From Acinetobacter sp. ANC 5054 (GTDB lineage: Bacteria; Pseudomonadota; Gammaproteobacteria; Pseudomonadales; Moraxellaceae): 55,293 nucleotides of DNA. Shown piece by piece: positions 17,047 through 29,080 of the stretch. How positions within the stretch are numbered: position 1 is the first letter of the stretch; each line of letters begins with the position of its first letter. The stretch spans positions 1 to 55,293 of the forward strand of contig NZ_NEGG01000020.1 of assembly GCF_002135295.1 (NCBI RefSeq), in the 5' to 3' direction. The position numbers and the translations under genes are program-made. The notes beneath the pieces were generated by a model, which searched no databases, was not told where the DNA came from, and worked only from the letters and a program-made list of their open reading frames with translations.

Positions 17047-18051
17047 TTACTCACCTGCAACAGAACATTCAAAGTTAGTGCGTTCAATGGTACAGCGGGC
17101 TTTTTTCAACACGGTCATCATTGTCGCGTCATAAATACCTTGTCGCGTTAGATCCATACGACCTTCACGTAATATTTTCTGATATTTGACTTGATCATCT
17201 TTACTGAGGTTCATTTTATATTTGGCTGGAATTTCAGCTTCCATTCGTTTCACCATTGCAAAACTTTTCGGTAGCTGTTGAATAAACCATTGCCGAGATT
17301 GTTCAGAAAATTGATTCGGGAATTTATCAGCACGAATAATCAAATCGGCTGTGACATTTACCACTGGAAAATTCACCATCGCCCCTGTGCTACCTAGACC
17401 TTTATAAATTTCTAGAGGTTTAAAGGCATAGGCAGGTGCCGCAACAATATCGACTTCACCCTGATTAAATTTTCGAATAAAGTTAGAAATTTCAGACATG
17501 ACAGGCACTGCACCCACACGATTTACCATGACTTTTTGTGCGTAGTCATAATGCAGTATTGCAAATTTTTTGCCTTCAGCTTTTTCTAAGGTATTAATAT
17601 TACGGTCACGGACAAAAATATAGGCAGACCCAATTTGACCGATCCCCGCCACTTCATAACTTTCTTTACCCACGCTGGTAATCAGTCTTTTGTTATTGCG
17701 TTTATCTAAGACATAACTAATGGCTTTTTGTGCAATCGCGTTATTAGGGACGCCGCCAATGGCATCAATCGACCCTGCAAATTTGTTATAAGCCCTTGCG
17801 CGCATTGAAGTCATATAAAATGCGTCACAGACTCCTTCTTTAAAATCTTTATCGACCTTGGATTCGTCCTGATAAGCCAACAGTTGAACTTGAGCACCCC
17901 AAGTTTTACTGGCCAATGACCACTCCTCCATTAATTTATAAGATTCCCCCGCTTTACCGAGTAAGTCAAAGACACACACCTTTTGATTGGCATAGCTTGT
18001 CGTACTCAACATTGCACCCAAAGCAGATAAAATTAAAATTCCTTTTTTCAT
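17047..18051 (-). CDS. AdeT1/2-type putative solute-binding protein, paralogue C
   Basis: 334 residues with a signal peptide (ending SYA near residue 21). It is closer to paralogue B than to A by eye (same GVPNNAIAQKAISYVLD-like block and the same KARC...FEC...GE ending). Charged positions differ from B in the putative ligand lobes (for example LLAYQDESKVDKDF against LIPRQDEAVADNDF), so ligands may differ. The 250-base gap to copy B is A/T-rich, and no clear terminator was seen after its stop. An isolated gene with no permease beside it. Confidence 0.82.
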   Translation of the reverse strand: MKKGILILSALGAMLSTTSYANQKVCVFDLLGKAGESYKLMEEWSLASKTWGAQVQLLAYQDESKVDKDFKEGVCDAFYMTSMRARAYNKFAGSIDAIGGVPNNAIAQKAISYVLDKRNNKRLITSVGKESYEVAGIGQIGSAYIFVRDRNINTLEKAEGKKFAILHYDYAQKVMVNRVGAVPVMSEISNFIRKFNQGEVDIVAAPAYAFKPLEIYKGLGSTGAMVNFPVVNVTADLIIRADKFPNQFSEQSRQWFIQQLPKSFAMVKRMEAEIPAKYKMNLSKDDQVKYQKILREGRMDLTRQGIYDATMMTVLKKARCTIERTNFECSVAGE

Positions 18052-18247
18052 TCCCTATATTCCTAAAATGTTTTATTTATCCTTTTAAAACAAAAGCTTG
18101 AAATATTTTTAATGTTATAAAGCTTATTCAATATACATAAATGCGTGCAATGTGTCACATTTTTTCGGATGGTTGCGCTGCTTTGTTTTTTCTTTTGCAA
18201 AGGCATCCATTAGAATAGCCGCATATTCATCTTACTTAGATAGTTCC

Positions 18248-20185
18248 ATGATTCAGTTAGACCAACTCTCCATTCGCCGTGGTGGCCGTGTTTTATTTCA
18301 AAAAGCATCTATGCAGTTGCATCCAGGGTGGAAAATCGGCCTCACTGGGGTCAATGGTGCAGGTAAATCAACCTTATTTTCTGCCTTACTCGGAGGCATG
18401 GAATCCGATGGTGGATCACTGACTCGTCCTGCGGTCTGGACTGTGGCACACATGGCGCAAGAAATTAAAGCACTGGATATGAAAGCCATCGATTTTGTGC
18501 TGTCTGGTGATGAAGAATATTGGGACATTCAACATAAGCTTGAACATCCAGAAAATTTAGACAATAACGAGTTGGCACATTTATATGGTCGATTTGATGA
18601 AATTCATGGCTATACCGCACCATCTAAAGCAGCACAGCTTATGGCGGGTCTGGGCTTTTTTGAACACCAATCGCAACTGAATGTCTCAAGTTTTTCTGGT
18701 GGTTGGCGTATGCGTTTAAACTTGGCGCGTACCCTGATGAGTCGTTCAGACTTGTTACTGCTTGATGAACCGACTAACCACTTAGATTTAGATGCTATTT
18801 TATGGTTAGAAGATTGGCTCAAAGCCTATGAAGGGACTTTAATTCTAATTTCACATGACCGTGATTTCTTAGATGCAATTACCGACCATATTCTACATAT
18901 TGAAAATCAAGAACTAACGCTATACACAGGTAATTATTCGACCTTTGAGCGTACCCGTTCAGAGCGTTTAGCACAGCAACAACAGGCTTATGAAAAGCAA
19001 CTGGAAACCCGTGCACATTTACAAAAATTTATTGACCGTTTTAAAGCCAAAGCCACCAAAGCCAAACAGGCACAGAGCCGGATCAAACAATTAGAACGTA
19101 TGCAGGAATTATCTGCCGCGCATGTCGATACACCATTTACTTTCAGTTTCCGTGAACCAACCAAAATGAGTTCGCCGCTGTTACAAATGGAACATGCAGA
19201 TATTGGTTATGGCGACAAACTGATCGTGACCAATGTAAACCTGCAAATTACCCCAACCAGCCGAATTGGTTTACTCGGGATGAACGGTGCAGGTAAATCA
19301 ACTCTGATCAAATCTTTAGTCAGTGATTTAGCTTTATTACAAGGTACACGTAAAGCCTCTGAATTATTAAATATCGGCTATTTTGCCCAGCACCAAATGG
19401 ACGCCTTGGACGGTAGTGCCAGCCCAATGCTGCAATTATCTCGAATTGCTGACAAAAAAATCAGTGAAGCGTCTTTACGTTCATTCTTAGGTAGCTTTGG
19501 TTTTAGTGGCGAACGAATGGACACCCCAAGTGAAGGCTTTTCAGGTGGTGAACGGGCACGTCTCGCATTAGCTTTGATTGTTTGGCAACGTCCAAATGTG
19601 TTGATTCTCGATGAACCGACCAACCATTTAGACTTAGACATGCGTCATGCCCTGACCATGGCACTACAAGATTTTGAAGGTGCGGTGGTACTTGTATCAC
19701 ATGAACGTCAATTGATTGCTAGCGTCTGCGATGAACTTCTATTAGTTCATAATGGAAAATGCCGTGAATTTGATGGTGACTTGGTGGCTTATGCCGACTG
19801 GTTACGTCAAGCCCGCCTCGATTTGATGAAAAATGGTCAGCAAGCACCTGAACCGATCAAATCACAAGTTGAAGTCAAACCGACGATTTCAAAATTAGAT
19901 AAAGAAGCACAGCGTAAAGAAGCTGCACGTCAACGTGAGCTCACCCGCCCGATTCGTAAGAATATTGAAAAAAATGAAGCGCAAATTTCCAAAATTCAAC
20001 CCAGGTTGAATGAAATCGAAACATTACTTGGCGATACTACCCTGTACGAAGCCAATCGTAAGGATGACTTGCTGAAGTTGATGAATGAACAAACCGAACT
20101 TAAAGGAAAACTTGAAGCAATTGAAGAGCAAATGCTTGAATTAATGATGGAATTAGAGGAAATGGAAAGCAGTTTTGAATGCTAA
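18248..20185 (+). CDS. yheS: ABC-F family ATPase, YheS-like
   Basis: 645 residues from the ATG at 18248 (MIQLDQLSIRRGG); the longer in-frame extension has no family counterpart. Two ABC domains are present: Walker A GVNGAGKST (34-42) and GMNGAGKST (344-352), signatures SFSGGWRMR (148-156) and FSGGERARL (431-439), and Walker B with LDEPTNHLD in both (172-180 and 454-462). The charged linker between them (about 235-300) is the tRNA-interaction arm of ABC-F proteins, and the C-terminus is a coiled coil (about 560-645). There are no membrane helices. ABC-F proteins act on the ribosome; the exact role of YheS is not settled. A terminator follows. Confidence 0.92.
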   Translation: MIQLDQLSIRRGGRVLFQKASMQLHPGWKIGLTGVNGAGKSTLFSALLGGMESDGGSLTRPAVWTVAHMAQEIKALDMKAIDFVLSGDEEYWDIQHKLEHPENLDNNELAHLYGRFDEIHGYTAPSKAAQLMAGLGFFEHQSQLNVSSFSGGWRMRLNLARTLMSRSDLLLLDEPTNHLDLDAILWLEDWLKAYEGTLILISHDRDFLDAITDHILHIENQELTLYTGNYSTFERTRSERLAQQQQAYEKQLETRAHLQKFIDRFKAKATKAKQAQSRIKQLERMQELSAAHVDTPFTFSFREPTKMSSPLLQMEHADIGYGDKLIVTNVNLQITPTSRIGLLGMNGAGKSTLIKSLVSDLALLQGTRKASELLNIGYFAQHQMDALDGSASPMLQLSRIADKKISEASLRSFLGSFGFSGERMDTPSEGFSGGERARLALALIVWQRPNVLILDEPTNHLDLDMRHALTMALQDFEGAVVLVSHERQLIASVCDELLLVHNGKCREFDGDLVAYADWLRQARLDLMKNGQQAPEPIKSQVEVKPTISKLDKEAQRKEAARQRELTRPIRKNIEKNEAQISKIQPRLNEIETLLGDTTLYEANRKDDLLKLMNEQTELKGKLEAIEEQMLELMMELEEMESSFEC

Positions 20186-20248
20186 ATCATTTCGAAATAA
20201 AGGCTAAATTCCACTATTAAGAAAAATTAACCAATATCTCAAAAACCA

Positions 20249-20285
20249 ATCACCGTGTGAAATTAATGTTCCACGGTGATTTTTT
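20249..20285 (+). terminator. Terminator of the ABC-F gene
   Basis: ATCACCGTG and CACGGTGAT form a 9-bp stem with a 14-base loop, followed by six T, about 65 bases after the stop codon. Confidence 0.85.
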
Positions 20286-20440
20286 AATTCTGCTAAATAA
20301 ATGTAATTTACTATCATCATTAAATGATGAATCTAGCAATTAATGTATGAAGGGTTTTCATACACCATAATTTAGAAAAAAATATAAAATTCACTGACTG
20401 CAACTAATTCAATAGAAATCCCAAAATCAAGATCTATAAC

Positions 20441-20640
20441 TTTAAATTCAAAAAAACAGAATGAAACACCAGTAAAGTTTTAAATTTAAATTAAACATTT
20501 AAATTCATTTCCAACTTTTAAATTCAAAACAAATGCCATCATAATTGTGGATAAGTTTATTCAAAAAATGATATCCACAATTATAATTAACTTTGATTTT
20601 ATTCGCTATTATATGTGAACATTCACAACACTTATCCACA
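20441..20640. other. DnaA-box and TTTAAATTYAAA-repeat cluster (satellite 1)
   Basis: The 530-base gap 20186-20716 has no gene. It holds perfect DnaA boxes at 20546-20554 (minus orientation) and 20632-20640 (plus), and one with a single mismatch at 20571-20579. Just before them are several TTTAAATTCAAA / TTTAAATTTAAA elements (20441-20452, 20478-20507, 20515-20529). The combination resembles the origin at 27.6-28.0 kb. It could be a DnaA-binding control site or part of an extended origin. Confidence 0.6.
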
Positions 20641-20716
20641 TTTAAAAATTTATAATCATTTGCATGATGTATTTTAATGATTTTCCATGTTTATTATTTT
20701 AGGAGTTCATCCTGCT

Positions 20717-21088
20717 TTAATGCACAACATCTTGGCCTTTTTTGGCTTTTAAAAAGCGTAATTCTTGGATTTTCCAGCCCTGATTAAAGTGCCACATTTC
20801 TTGAATTTTCTGTTTGCTTTGCGCCAAACCAATCAAGATTGTGCATTCTGTTTGATCACGATTAAATGCATATTCTTCAAAAGCAACATCAGGTTTTTGC
20901 GGTTTCCATACACCATTATTCACTGCATGAGCGATCCGTTCATAGCGAATATAATTGCTTTCTACACGACCATCTTGCTCATAAACCACCCTAAAGTGTT
21001 CATCTTCATACTCTGCCAACACAGCATAGTTTCCAGTAAAAAATGCATTTACCCAGATGTCACGAATGTGTTCTAGTTGATTGTCCAT
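20717..21088 (-). CDS. Hypothetical protein, probably SnoaL/NTF2-like fold
   Basis: 123 residues. The pattern of an N-terminal helix, a hydrophobic strand with VVYEQDGRVESNYIRYERI, and a closing WHFNQGWKIQELRFLKAKK resembles SnoaL/NTF2-like domains (small alpha+beta cones). No catalytic residues can be assigned. It lies downstream of gyrB on the same strand but is separated from it by a terminator, and it has its own AAGGAG-like ribosome-binding site. Its end abuts the DnaA-box cluster. Function unknown. Confidence 0.65.
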   Translation of the reverse strand: MDNQLEHIRDIWVNAFFTGNYAVLAEYEDEHFRVVYEQDGRVESNYIRYERIAHAVNNGVWKPQKPDVAFEEYAFNRDQTECTILIGLAQSKQKIQEMWHFNQGWKIQELRFLKAKKGQDVVH

Positions 21089-21210
21089 GATAGATAGACT
21101 CCTTATTTTGTTAGATTTAGCATCAGGTTAAAGCCATGCTAACATCTCAATAAGTCAGTTTTATAAAACACAAATTGATGGTTTATTACTCAATTTAAAC
21201 CACAATAGCA

Positions 21211-21239
21211 TAAAAAAAAGCACTCCGAAGAGTGCTTTT
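21211..21239 (-). terminator. Terminator of gyrB
   Basis: AAAAGCACTC-CGAA-GAGTGCTTTT, a 10-bp stem with a tetraloop followed by T-run on the minus strand, 24 bases after the gyrB stop codon. Confidence 0.88.
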
Positions 21240-21262
21240 CTAGATGATTCTGTAATCAGAAA

Positions 21263-23740
<2,478 letters not shown>

Positions 23741-23774
23741 CTAGTGAAAAATAGGTCTATCCAAAGGTGGTATT

Positions 23775-24857
23775 TCATTGCACAACAGCCTGCACCGTAC
23801 CATTTTCAACTTTGAATAATTGATAAGAAATAGATAAATCATGTAAGTGTTTTTGCACTGAATCATGGTCTAAAGTGGTAATAAAAACTTGACTACCAAG
23901 ATGGCTTAAACGCTCAATTAAACGCTGTTGTGCGGTTAAATCTAATTCTGCTGTCAGATCATCCAATAATACCACAGTTTCCTTATTACAGGCATGTAGC
24001 ATTGCAATCTGTGACAGTTTTAAAGCCATGATCAATAACTTTTTTTGCCCCCGTGACAGCACCACATCAGCATCCCCCATTGGGGTCTTTAAACGCAAGT
24101 CTGCACGGTGTGGACCGTACTCAGTAAAGCCACGTTCGCAGTCTTTAAAGTGTTGATTGGTTAGGTCATTCAGTAGTCCAGTTTCAGCATGAAAACCTGC
24201 ACTGTATTCAAGACTGATCTTTATATCGGGCAATAAAGCCTGTAAATCTTGCTGAAAATATCGGGTCCATTGTTCCACAACATTACTGCGCTGCGCATGC
24301 AAAATTTCACCATAGTCACTGAGCATAATGTTCCACGGTTCAAGCTCTGATAAAGACAAATGACGGCGTGATTTCAGTAAACTATTTCGTTGTTTTAATG
24401 CCCGTGCATAGTATTGCCAAGCATGATAGAACTCGGGTTCCACGTGGAACATCAACCAGTCTAAAAGTTGACGTCTTGGCTTGGCGCCGTGATCAATAAT
24501 ATCGGTACTTTGTGGATCGATCAGTTGTAAGGGAAGGATTTTTGCCAACTGCCCTTGTGTCCCCACCAAGTCGCCATTCACTTTAATCACTTGCTCACCC
24601 GACTGCATTTTTTGCATGCCAATGCGATCTGTTGCGGACTGCGCAAAGACAACAGCGTCAGGGCTATTATTTTGAATATAATTTTTAGGGATATGGGTAC
24701 GAAAGGACCGACCTGTTGCCAGCAAATGCACAGCCTCTAAAACCGAGGTTTTACCTGAACCATTTTGCCCATAAAAGACATTAAACGGCTGCAACCCTGA
24801 GAGTGCAACCGTCTTTAAATTTCGAACACGTTCTACATGTAAACGCGTAATATGCAT
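23775..24857 (-). CDS. recF: DNA replication and repair protein RecF
   Basis: 360 residues. The SMC-like ATPase motif GQNGSGKTS (Walker A) is at 30-38, the signature-like [15 protein letters not shown] at about 269-283, and Walker [13 protein letters not shown] near 301-312. RecF loads RecA at single-stranded gaps together with RecO and RecR. It lies 24 bases after dnaN, in the conserved origin-proximal operon. A parS-like palindrome (24436-24451) lies inside the coding sequence. Confidence 0.98.
   Translation of the reverse strand: MHITRLHVERVRNLKTVALSGLQPFNVFYGQNGSGKTSVLEAVHLLATGRSFRTHIPKNYIQNNSPDAVVFAQSATDRIGMQKMQSGEQVIKVNGDLVGTQGQLAKILPLQLIDPQSTDIIDHGAKPRRQLLDWLMFHVEPEFYHAWQYYARALKQRNSLLKSRRHLSLSELEPWNIMLSDYGEILHAQRSNVVEQWTRYFQQDLQALLPDIKISLEYSAGFHAETGLLNDLTNQHFKDCERGFTEYGPHRADLRLKTPMGDADVVLSRGQKKLLIMALKLSQIAMLHACNKETVVLLDDLTAELDLTAQQRLIERLSHLGSQVFITTLDHDSVQKHLHDLSISYQLFKVENGTVQAVVQ
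24436..24451. promoter_or_regulatory. parS-like site inside recF
   Basis: GGTTCCACGTGGAACA matches the palindromic parS form TGTTCCACGTGGAACA in 15 of 16 bases. It lies in the recF coding region about 3 kb from the origin. parS sites within coding genes near the origin are known in other bacteria. Confidence 0.72.
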
Positions 24858-24881
24858 AATAAATCCAGATGTCAGTCTGAA

Positions 24882-26030
24882 TTAAACACGCATAGGCATC
24901 ACAACATAGGTTTGGTCTTGTTGCTGTGGATCTTGTACCAATACCGACTGATTCGCTTCCGTCATGGTCATCGTAACATCATCACCGTCCAATACATTGA
25001 GTACTTCCAGTAAGTACTGTGCGTTAAATGACATTTCCATCGGTGCATCTGCATATTGAATCGCTAAGTCTTCAATAGCTTCATCTTGCTCAGGGTTGTT
25101 GGCACGTAGTTGTAAAGTGTCCGCATCAAATTTTAAGAATACGCCACGCAATTTTTCATTACTTAAAATCGCCACACGTTGCAGTGACTGTTTAAATACA
25201 TCATGTGCAATACGTACGTTTTTATCGCCACCACGTGGAATTACACGGCGGTAATCTGGGAACTTGCCATCAATCAATTTTGTGGTGAAACGTACGGTAA
25301 TACCGCCCTGCTCTTTATCACGGCTGGCAATGGTAATCGTTACATTTAATAATTCACGACCAATCAACAACGATAATTGCTCGTCTTCAACACTCAATAG
25401 ACGCTGCAACTCACCCACGGCTTTACGTGGAACAATAGCTTGCATTGCTTGTGTCGCATTCGAACTTGCCGCTGTTTCACACATCGCCAAACGGTGACCA
25501 TCGGTCGTTACTGCACGCAATTGATTTTCATCAATTTCAAGTAAAGTACCGGTCAAATAAAAACGAACATCTTGAACCGCCATGGCAAAAGAAGTTTTTT
25601 CAAAAAGACGTTTTAACTCGCGTTGTGTCACGCCGACCTGTGTACCTTGGGTATTTTCAGTGGTCAATAATGGATAATCTTCAGCAGGAAGCGTACCCAG
25701 TACAAAACGGCTATTGCCTGATTTTAAAATACAGCGCTGGTCTTCAGTAATCTGTAAATCAATCAAAGCTGCTGAAGGCAAAGATTTACAGATATCCATT
25801 AATTTACGTGCAGGAACAGTCGTCACACCTGCTTGTAAACACGCACCTTCCATCAGTGGTGTGCTAGCAACCAATTCAACTTCAAGATCAGAACCTGTAA
25901 TGGTTAAGGCTTGTTCAGTTACCTGCACTTTGACATTGGATAAAATATTTAAGGTATGGCGACGTTCAACCGCTCCTACGACATGTGATAGAACATTCAG
26001 TAAGCTTTCTTTCGCGATTTTTAAACGCAC
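24882..26030 (-). CDS. dnaN: DNA polymerase III subunit beta (sliding clamp)
   Basis: 382 residues from GTG at 26030 (MRLKIAKESLLNVLSHV), which has AGAGGA seven bases upstream. A TTG further out (26048) would put that site inside the gene. It has three tandem clamp domains; the N-terminal one includes GAVERRHTLNILSNV and the C-terminus ends with the VMPMRV-type motif of bacterial clamps. It tethers polymerase III to DNA. It is second in the dnaA-dnaN-recF-gyrB cluster, 108 bases after dnaA. Confidence 0.98.
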   Translation of the reverse strand: MRLKIAKESLLNVLSHVVGAVERRHTLNILSNVKVQVTEQALTITGSDLEVELVASTPLMEGACLQAGVTTVPARKLMDICKSLPSAALIDLQITEDQRCILKSGNSRFVLGTLPAEDYPLLTTENTQGTQVGVTQRELKRLFEKTSFAMAVQDVRFYLTGTLLEIDENQLRAVTTDGHRLAMCETAASSNATQAMQAIVPRKAVGELQRLLSVEDEQLSLLIGRELLNVTITIASRDKEQGGITVRFTTKLIDGKFPDYRRVIPRGGDKNVRIAHDVFKQSLQRVAILSNEKLRGVFLKFDADTLQLRANNPEQDEAIEDLAIQYADAPMEMSFNAQYLLEVLNVLDGDDVTMTMTEANQSVLVQDPQQQDQTYVVMPMRV

Positions 26031-26138
26031 AATACATTCCTCTAACAACTGAAGACAGACAAGATAAATTAATTTTTTAGCAGTGTACTATGCGGCAGAA
26101 TATACCGCATTGCAAGAACAGAATTTGAACGAAAAGAC

Positions 26139-27524
26139 TTAACTTTGCAGCAGACGCTGTAAGTTTTTATAGTCCTCATTAAAGATTGGATCTTCCTCAC
26201 GCAGGCTCTGCACTTTTTCACAGGCATGCATGACGGTACTGTGATCACGGTTACCAAAGGCCATCCCAATTTCAGGGAAACTATCACCTGTAAGTTCACG
26301 TGCTAAGCCCATTGCCAATTGACGTGGGCGGGCATAAATACGTGTACGTTTTGGTCCGACCAACTCTTTCAATGGAATACGGAAATATTCACTCACCACA
26401 CGCTGAATGTTTTCGGTGCTGATGGTTCGTGCACGAATGGCTAGTACATCTTTTAAAGATTCACGAACCACATCTAAATCGATAGGAGAACCTTTAAAAC
26501 GTGAGATTGCCACCACTTTGTTTAATGCACCTTCCAGCTCACGGACATTCGCCACGACTTGTTGCGCAATAAACAACGCACAATTTCGCGGCAGTTCCAC
26601 GCCATTGCTTTCGGCTTTTTTCAATAAAATTTCAATACGGGTTTCAATGTCTGGCGGTTCTACACCTACCGACAAGCCCCAAGAGAAACGTGAAACCAAA
26701 CGTGGATCAAGCTCAGTCAGTTCTTTTGGATAGCGATCAGACGTTAAGATAATTTGCTTTGATTCATCTAACAATGCGTTGAAGGTATAGAAAAACTCAA
26801 CCAAGCTGGCTTCTTTACCTGCCAACAAATGAATATCGTCGACCAAAAGCAAATCGAGTGAGCGGCAATTTTTCTTAAATTCTTCAACCTTGCCTTGCTG
26901 TAGCGAACTCACAAAGTCTTGTACAAAACTTTCTGCGGTCATATACATAACGCGTGCATTCGGTTTCGCTTGTAATAAAGCATTTCCGACAGCTTGCATT
27001 AAATGGGTTTTACCCAGACCCGTTGGTCCATACAAGAACAAGGGGTTATGTTGAGATGCTCCAGGCTGCGTCAACACTTTACGACAGGTTTCCGCCGCCA
27101 TTTGGTTGGAACGACCTTCAACAAATAGGGAAAAGGTAAATAAGGGATTCAGTTGCTTTTTACGGCTATTTTTAGCCGTGCCCTCTTCTTTTTCTTTTTT
27201 AGGACGAGAAGGTGCTATGGGTTGCGGACTTGGTTCTAATGCAGCCGTTGTGGTTGCGGGTTGTTCTGCAGCCGATAAAATTGCACCAGGCCGTGAATCC
27301 ACTAAAATTTCAACTTTGCGAACACGACCTTCAGAGAGCTGCTCTGCTAAAATTGAAATCAGCTCTAAATGATGTTCTTGAATATAGCGTGTCCAATACG
27401 GGTTAGGTGCATAAAGGCGCAGACTATCACCGGCGTCTTCTGCAACCAGTGGGCGAATCCACATTGTATAGACATTTCCTGATAGCTCTTGTCGCAAGCG
27501 AGTTAAGCAGTCTGTCCAAAGCAT
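26139..27524 (-). CDS. dnaA: Chromosomal replication initiator DnaA
   Basis: 461 residues. Domain I is at the N-terminus (WTDCLTRLRQEL), and a Pro/Ala/Glu-rich domain II linker spans about 85-125. The AAA+ domain has Walker A GPTGLGKTH (166-174) and Walker B LLLVDDIH (225-232). Domain IV ends with the DNA-binding signature DHSTVMHACEKV (about 427-438). It binds TTATCCACA boxes, melts the origin and loads the helicase. Its promoter region faces the origin, with a box at 27603-27611, so autoregulation is likely. Confidence 0.99.
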   Translation of the reverse strand: MLWTDCLTRLRQELSGNVYTMWIRPLVAEDAGDSLRLYAPNPYWTRYIQEHHLELISILAEQLSEGRVRKVEILVDSRPGAILSAAEQPATTTAALEPSPQPIAPSRPKKEKEEGTAKNSRKKQLNPLFTFSLFVEGRSNQMAAETCRKVLTQPGASQHNPLFLYGPTGLGKTHLMQAVGNALLQAKPNARVMYMTAESFVQDFVSSLQQGKVEEFKKNCRSLDLLLVDDIHLLAGKEASLVEFFYTFNALLDESKQIILTSDRYPKELTELDPRLVSRFSWGLSVGVEPPDIETRIEILLKKAESNGVELPRNCALFIAQQVVANVRELEGALNKVVAISRFKGSPIDLDVVRESLKDVLAIRARTISTENIQRVVSEYFRIPLKELVGPKRTRIYARPRQLAMGLARELTGDSFPEIGMAFGNRDHSTVMHACEKVQSLREEDPIFNEDYKNLQRLLQS

Positions 27525-28186
27525 GTGAAACCCCTATTTCAGTCCATTGTACAATTAAAAAATCAATCTGGCCCCGCTAAGCGGGCAGCCATTCTAACCA
27601 TCTTATCCACATCTGTCATGATTAATTCGGCGAAAATCGCTCAAAAAAGCACAAATCAGTTTTAAATTTAAATTTAAATCAGGTGTGGATAAGTTTATCC
27701 GCATACTGTGGATAAAATATCTTACAAAGTTATCCACAAACTGTCAAAAATATAAAAACATAGTTATTAACAACATAAGTTTATGTTTAAAAAAAATAAA
27801 AATGCGTTTTCCACAGAAAATATCAACACTAATAGTAATAAATTTAAATTTTAAAATTTGAATTTATTTATAGGGGTGTCAGATTTTGGGGATAACTCAA
27901 CTAAAGTTTTAAATTCAAATTTAAATTCATAAAAATAAAAACCAAACAATCACATTGTGGATAAGTTTGTGAGTAAACTTGCTGATAACTTAAATCTATA
28001 ATACATACAATTATTTAACTTGTGAGTATTTATTTTTTTAAATTTTAAGTTCTGTTTTCTATTGGCTTTTGCCTTGACATAACACAGCAGAGATTTTGAA
28101 AGAAAGAGCATTTTTCATTGACAGCTCAAGCAATGAGCACTAAAATCGCGAACCTTTACTGAAAGATCATTAATTGGAGTTTCGAT
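27525..28186. other. Replication origin oriC (dnaA-rpmH intergenic region)
   Basis: The 660-base gene-free region between divergent dnaA and rpmH. Perfect DnaA boxes (TTATCCACA) lie at 27603-27611 (+), 27684-27692 (-), 27707-27715 (-), 27730-27738 (+) and 27956-27964 (-). One-mismatch boxes lie at 27695-27703, 27807-27815 and 27887-27895. Very A/T-rich stretches at 27661-27680, 27775-27870 and 27900-27950 contain TTTAAATTYAAA-type repeats and are candidate unwinding elements. A CCCGC/GCGGG hairpin (27574-27588) lies in the dnaA leader. The call rests on box clustering and on the conserved gene context. Confidence 0.93.
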
Positions 28187-28321
28187 ATGAAACGTACTTT
28201 CCAACCTTCTGAGTTGAAACGTAAACGCGTTCATGGTTTCCGTGCTCGTATGGCTACTAAAGCTGGCCGTCAAGTATTGGCGCGTCGTCGTGCAAAAGGT
28301 CGTCACAGCTTAACTGTTTAA
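28187..28321 (+). CDS. rpmH: 50S ribosomal protein L34
   Basis: 44 residues ([20 protein letters not shown] start, ending KGRHSLTV), extremely basic and nearly invariant in bacteria. A GGAG ribosome-binding site lies nine bases before the ATG. L34 is part of the large ribosomal subunit. It heads the rpmH-rnpA-yidD-yidC cluster transcribed away from the origin; a TTGACA -35-like element at 28074-28079 may belong to its promoter. Confidence 0.98.
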
Positions 28322-28352
28322 TTTCAGTTAAGACTGTAAAGACTTGGGTGTT

Positions 28353-28745
28353 ATGACAACACTTTACGGCTATAGCACAGATGTGCGAATACACTGTGCT
28401 GCCGATTATAAAAGTGTGTTCGATGGTGCGCTTTTTAAAGTGCATCAGCCCCATTTTCTTTTTCTAGCAAAAATTTCCGAACAGCCTAACAGCCGTTTGG
28501 GTATAGTTGTTGCAAAGAAAAAAGTGCGCCGTGCGCATGAAAGAAATCGAGTAAAACGACTTGCACGCGAAAGTTTTCGCCTGCATCAACAGCAGTCTAA
28601 TGTATTGGATATCGTTGTTATGCCCAAAGTTGGCATAGAGACCATACCGAATGCAGAGTTGCATCAGCAATTACAATTTGCTTGGCAAAAATTACAACGC
28701 CTTGCAAATAAGCATAAAAAAATAGCTACCTCCCCACAAGCGTAG
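28353..28745 (+). CDS. rnpA: Ribonuclease P protein component
   Basis: 130 residues from the ATG at 28353; a TTG three codons earlier (28344) is also possible. The RNR signature [20 protein letters not shown] (about 51-70) defines the RnpA family. It supports the catalytic RNA of RNase P in 5' maturation of tRNAs. It lies 31 bases after rpmH and 9 bases before yidD, in the usual operon. Complete by length. Confidence 0.97.
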   Translation: MTTLYGYSTDVRIHCAADYKSVFDGALFKVHQPHFLFLAKISEQPNSRLGIVVAKKKVRRAHERNRVKRLARESFRLHQQQSNVLDIVVMPKVGIETIPNAELHQQLQFAWQKLQRLANKHKKIATSPQA

Positions 28746-28754
28746 AGATGACCA

Positions 28755-29075
28755 ATGGTTCGTTTACTGCATTGGCTCATTCGTTTCTATCAGATCGCGA
28801 TTAGTCCTTTATTGGGCCCCCGCTGTCGTTATATTCCAACATGTTCTCAATATTCTTTGGAAGCAGTCCATACACATGGTGCTGTACGTGGAGTGTGTCT
28901 AGCTGTTCAGCGTATTTGCCGTTGTCATCCTTGGGGAGGCTCGGGTTATGATCCTGTCCCATTAAAAGCAATTCGTTTTATTTCATTTCAGCAAATAGAT
29001 TCTCAAACGCATCACGTTGCTGTACCCTTTCGTGATCGTTTAATGAACCAAAATCACTCAAACCACTTGGGGTAA
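28755..29075 (+). CDS. yidD: Membrane protein insertion efficiency factor YidD
   Basis: 106 residues. The family core [20 protein letters not shown] is followed by [27 protein letters not shown]: conserved cysteines and the HPWGGxGxDPVP motif. The N-terminal amphipathic helix associates with the inner membrane, where YidD aids YidC-dependent insertion. It lies between rnpA and yidC, five bases before yidC. The last 25 residues are less conserved. Confidence 0.97.
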   Translation: MVRLLHWLIRFYQIAISPLLGPRCRYIPTCSQYSLEAVHTHGAVRGVCLAVQRICRCHPWGGSGYDPVPLKAIRFISFQQIDSQTHHVAVPFRDRLMNQNHSNHLG

Positions 29076-29080
29076 TACAT

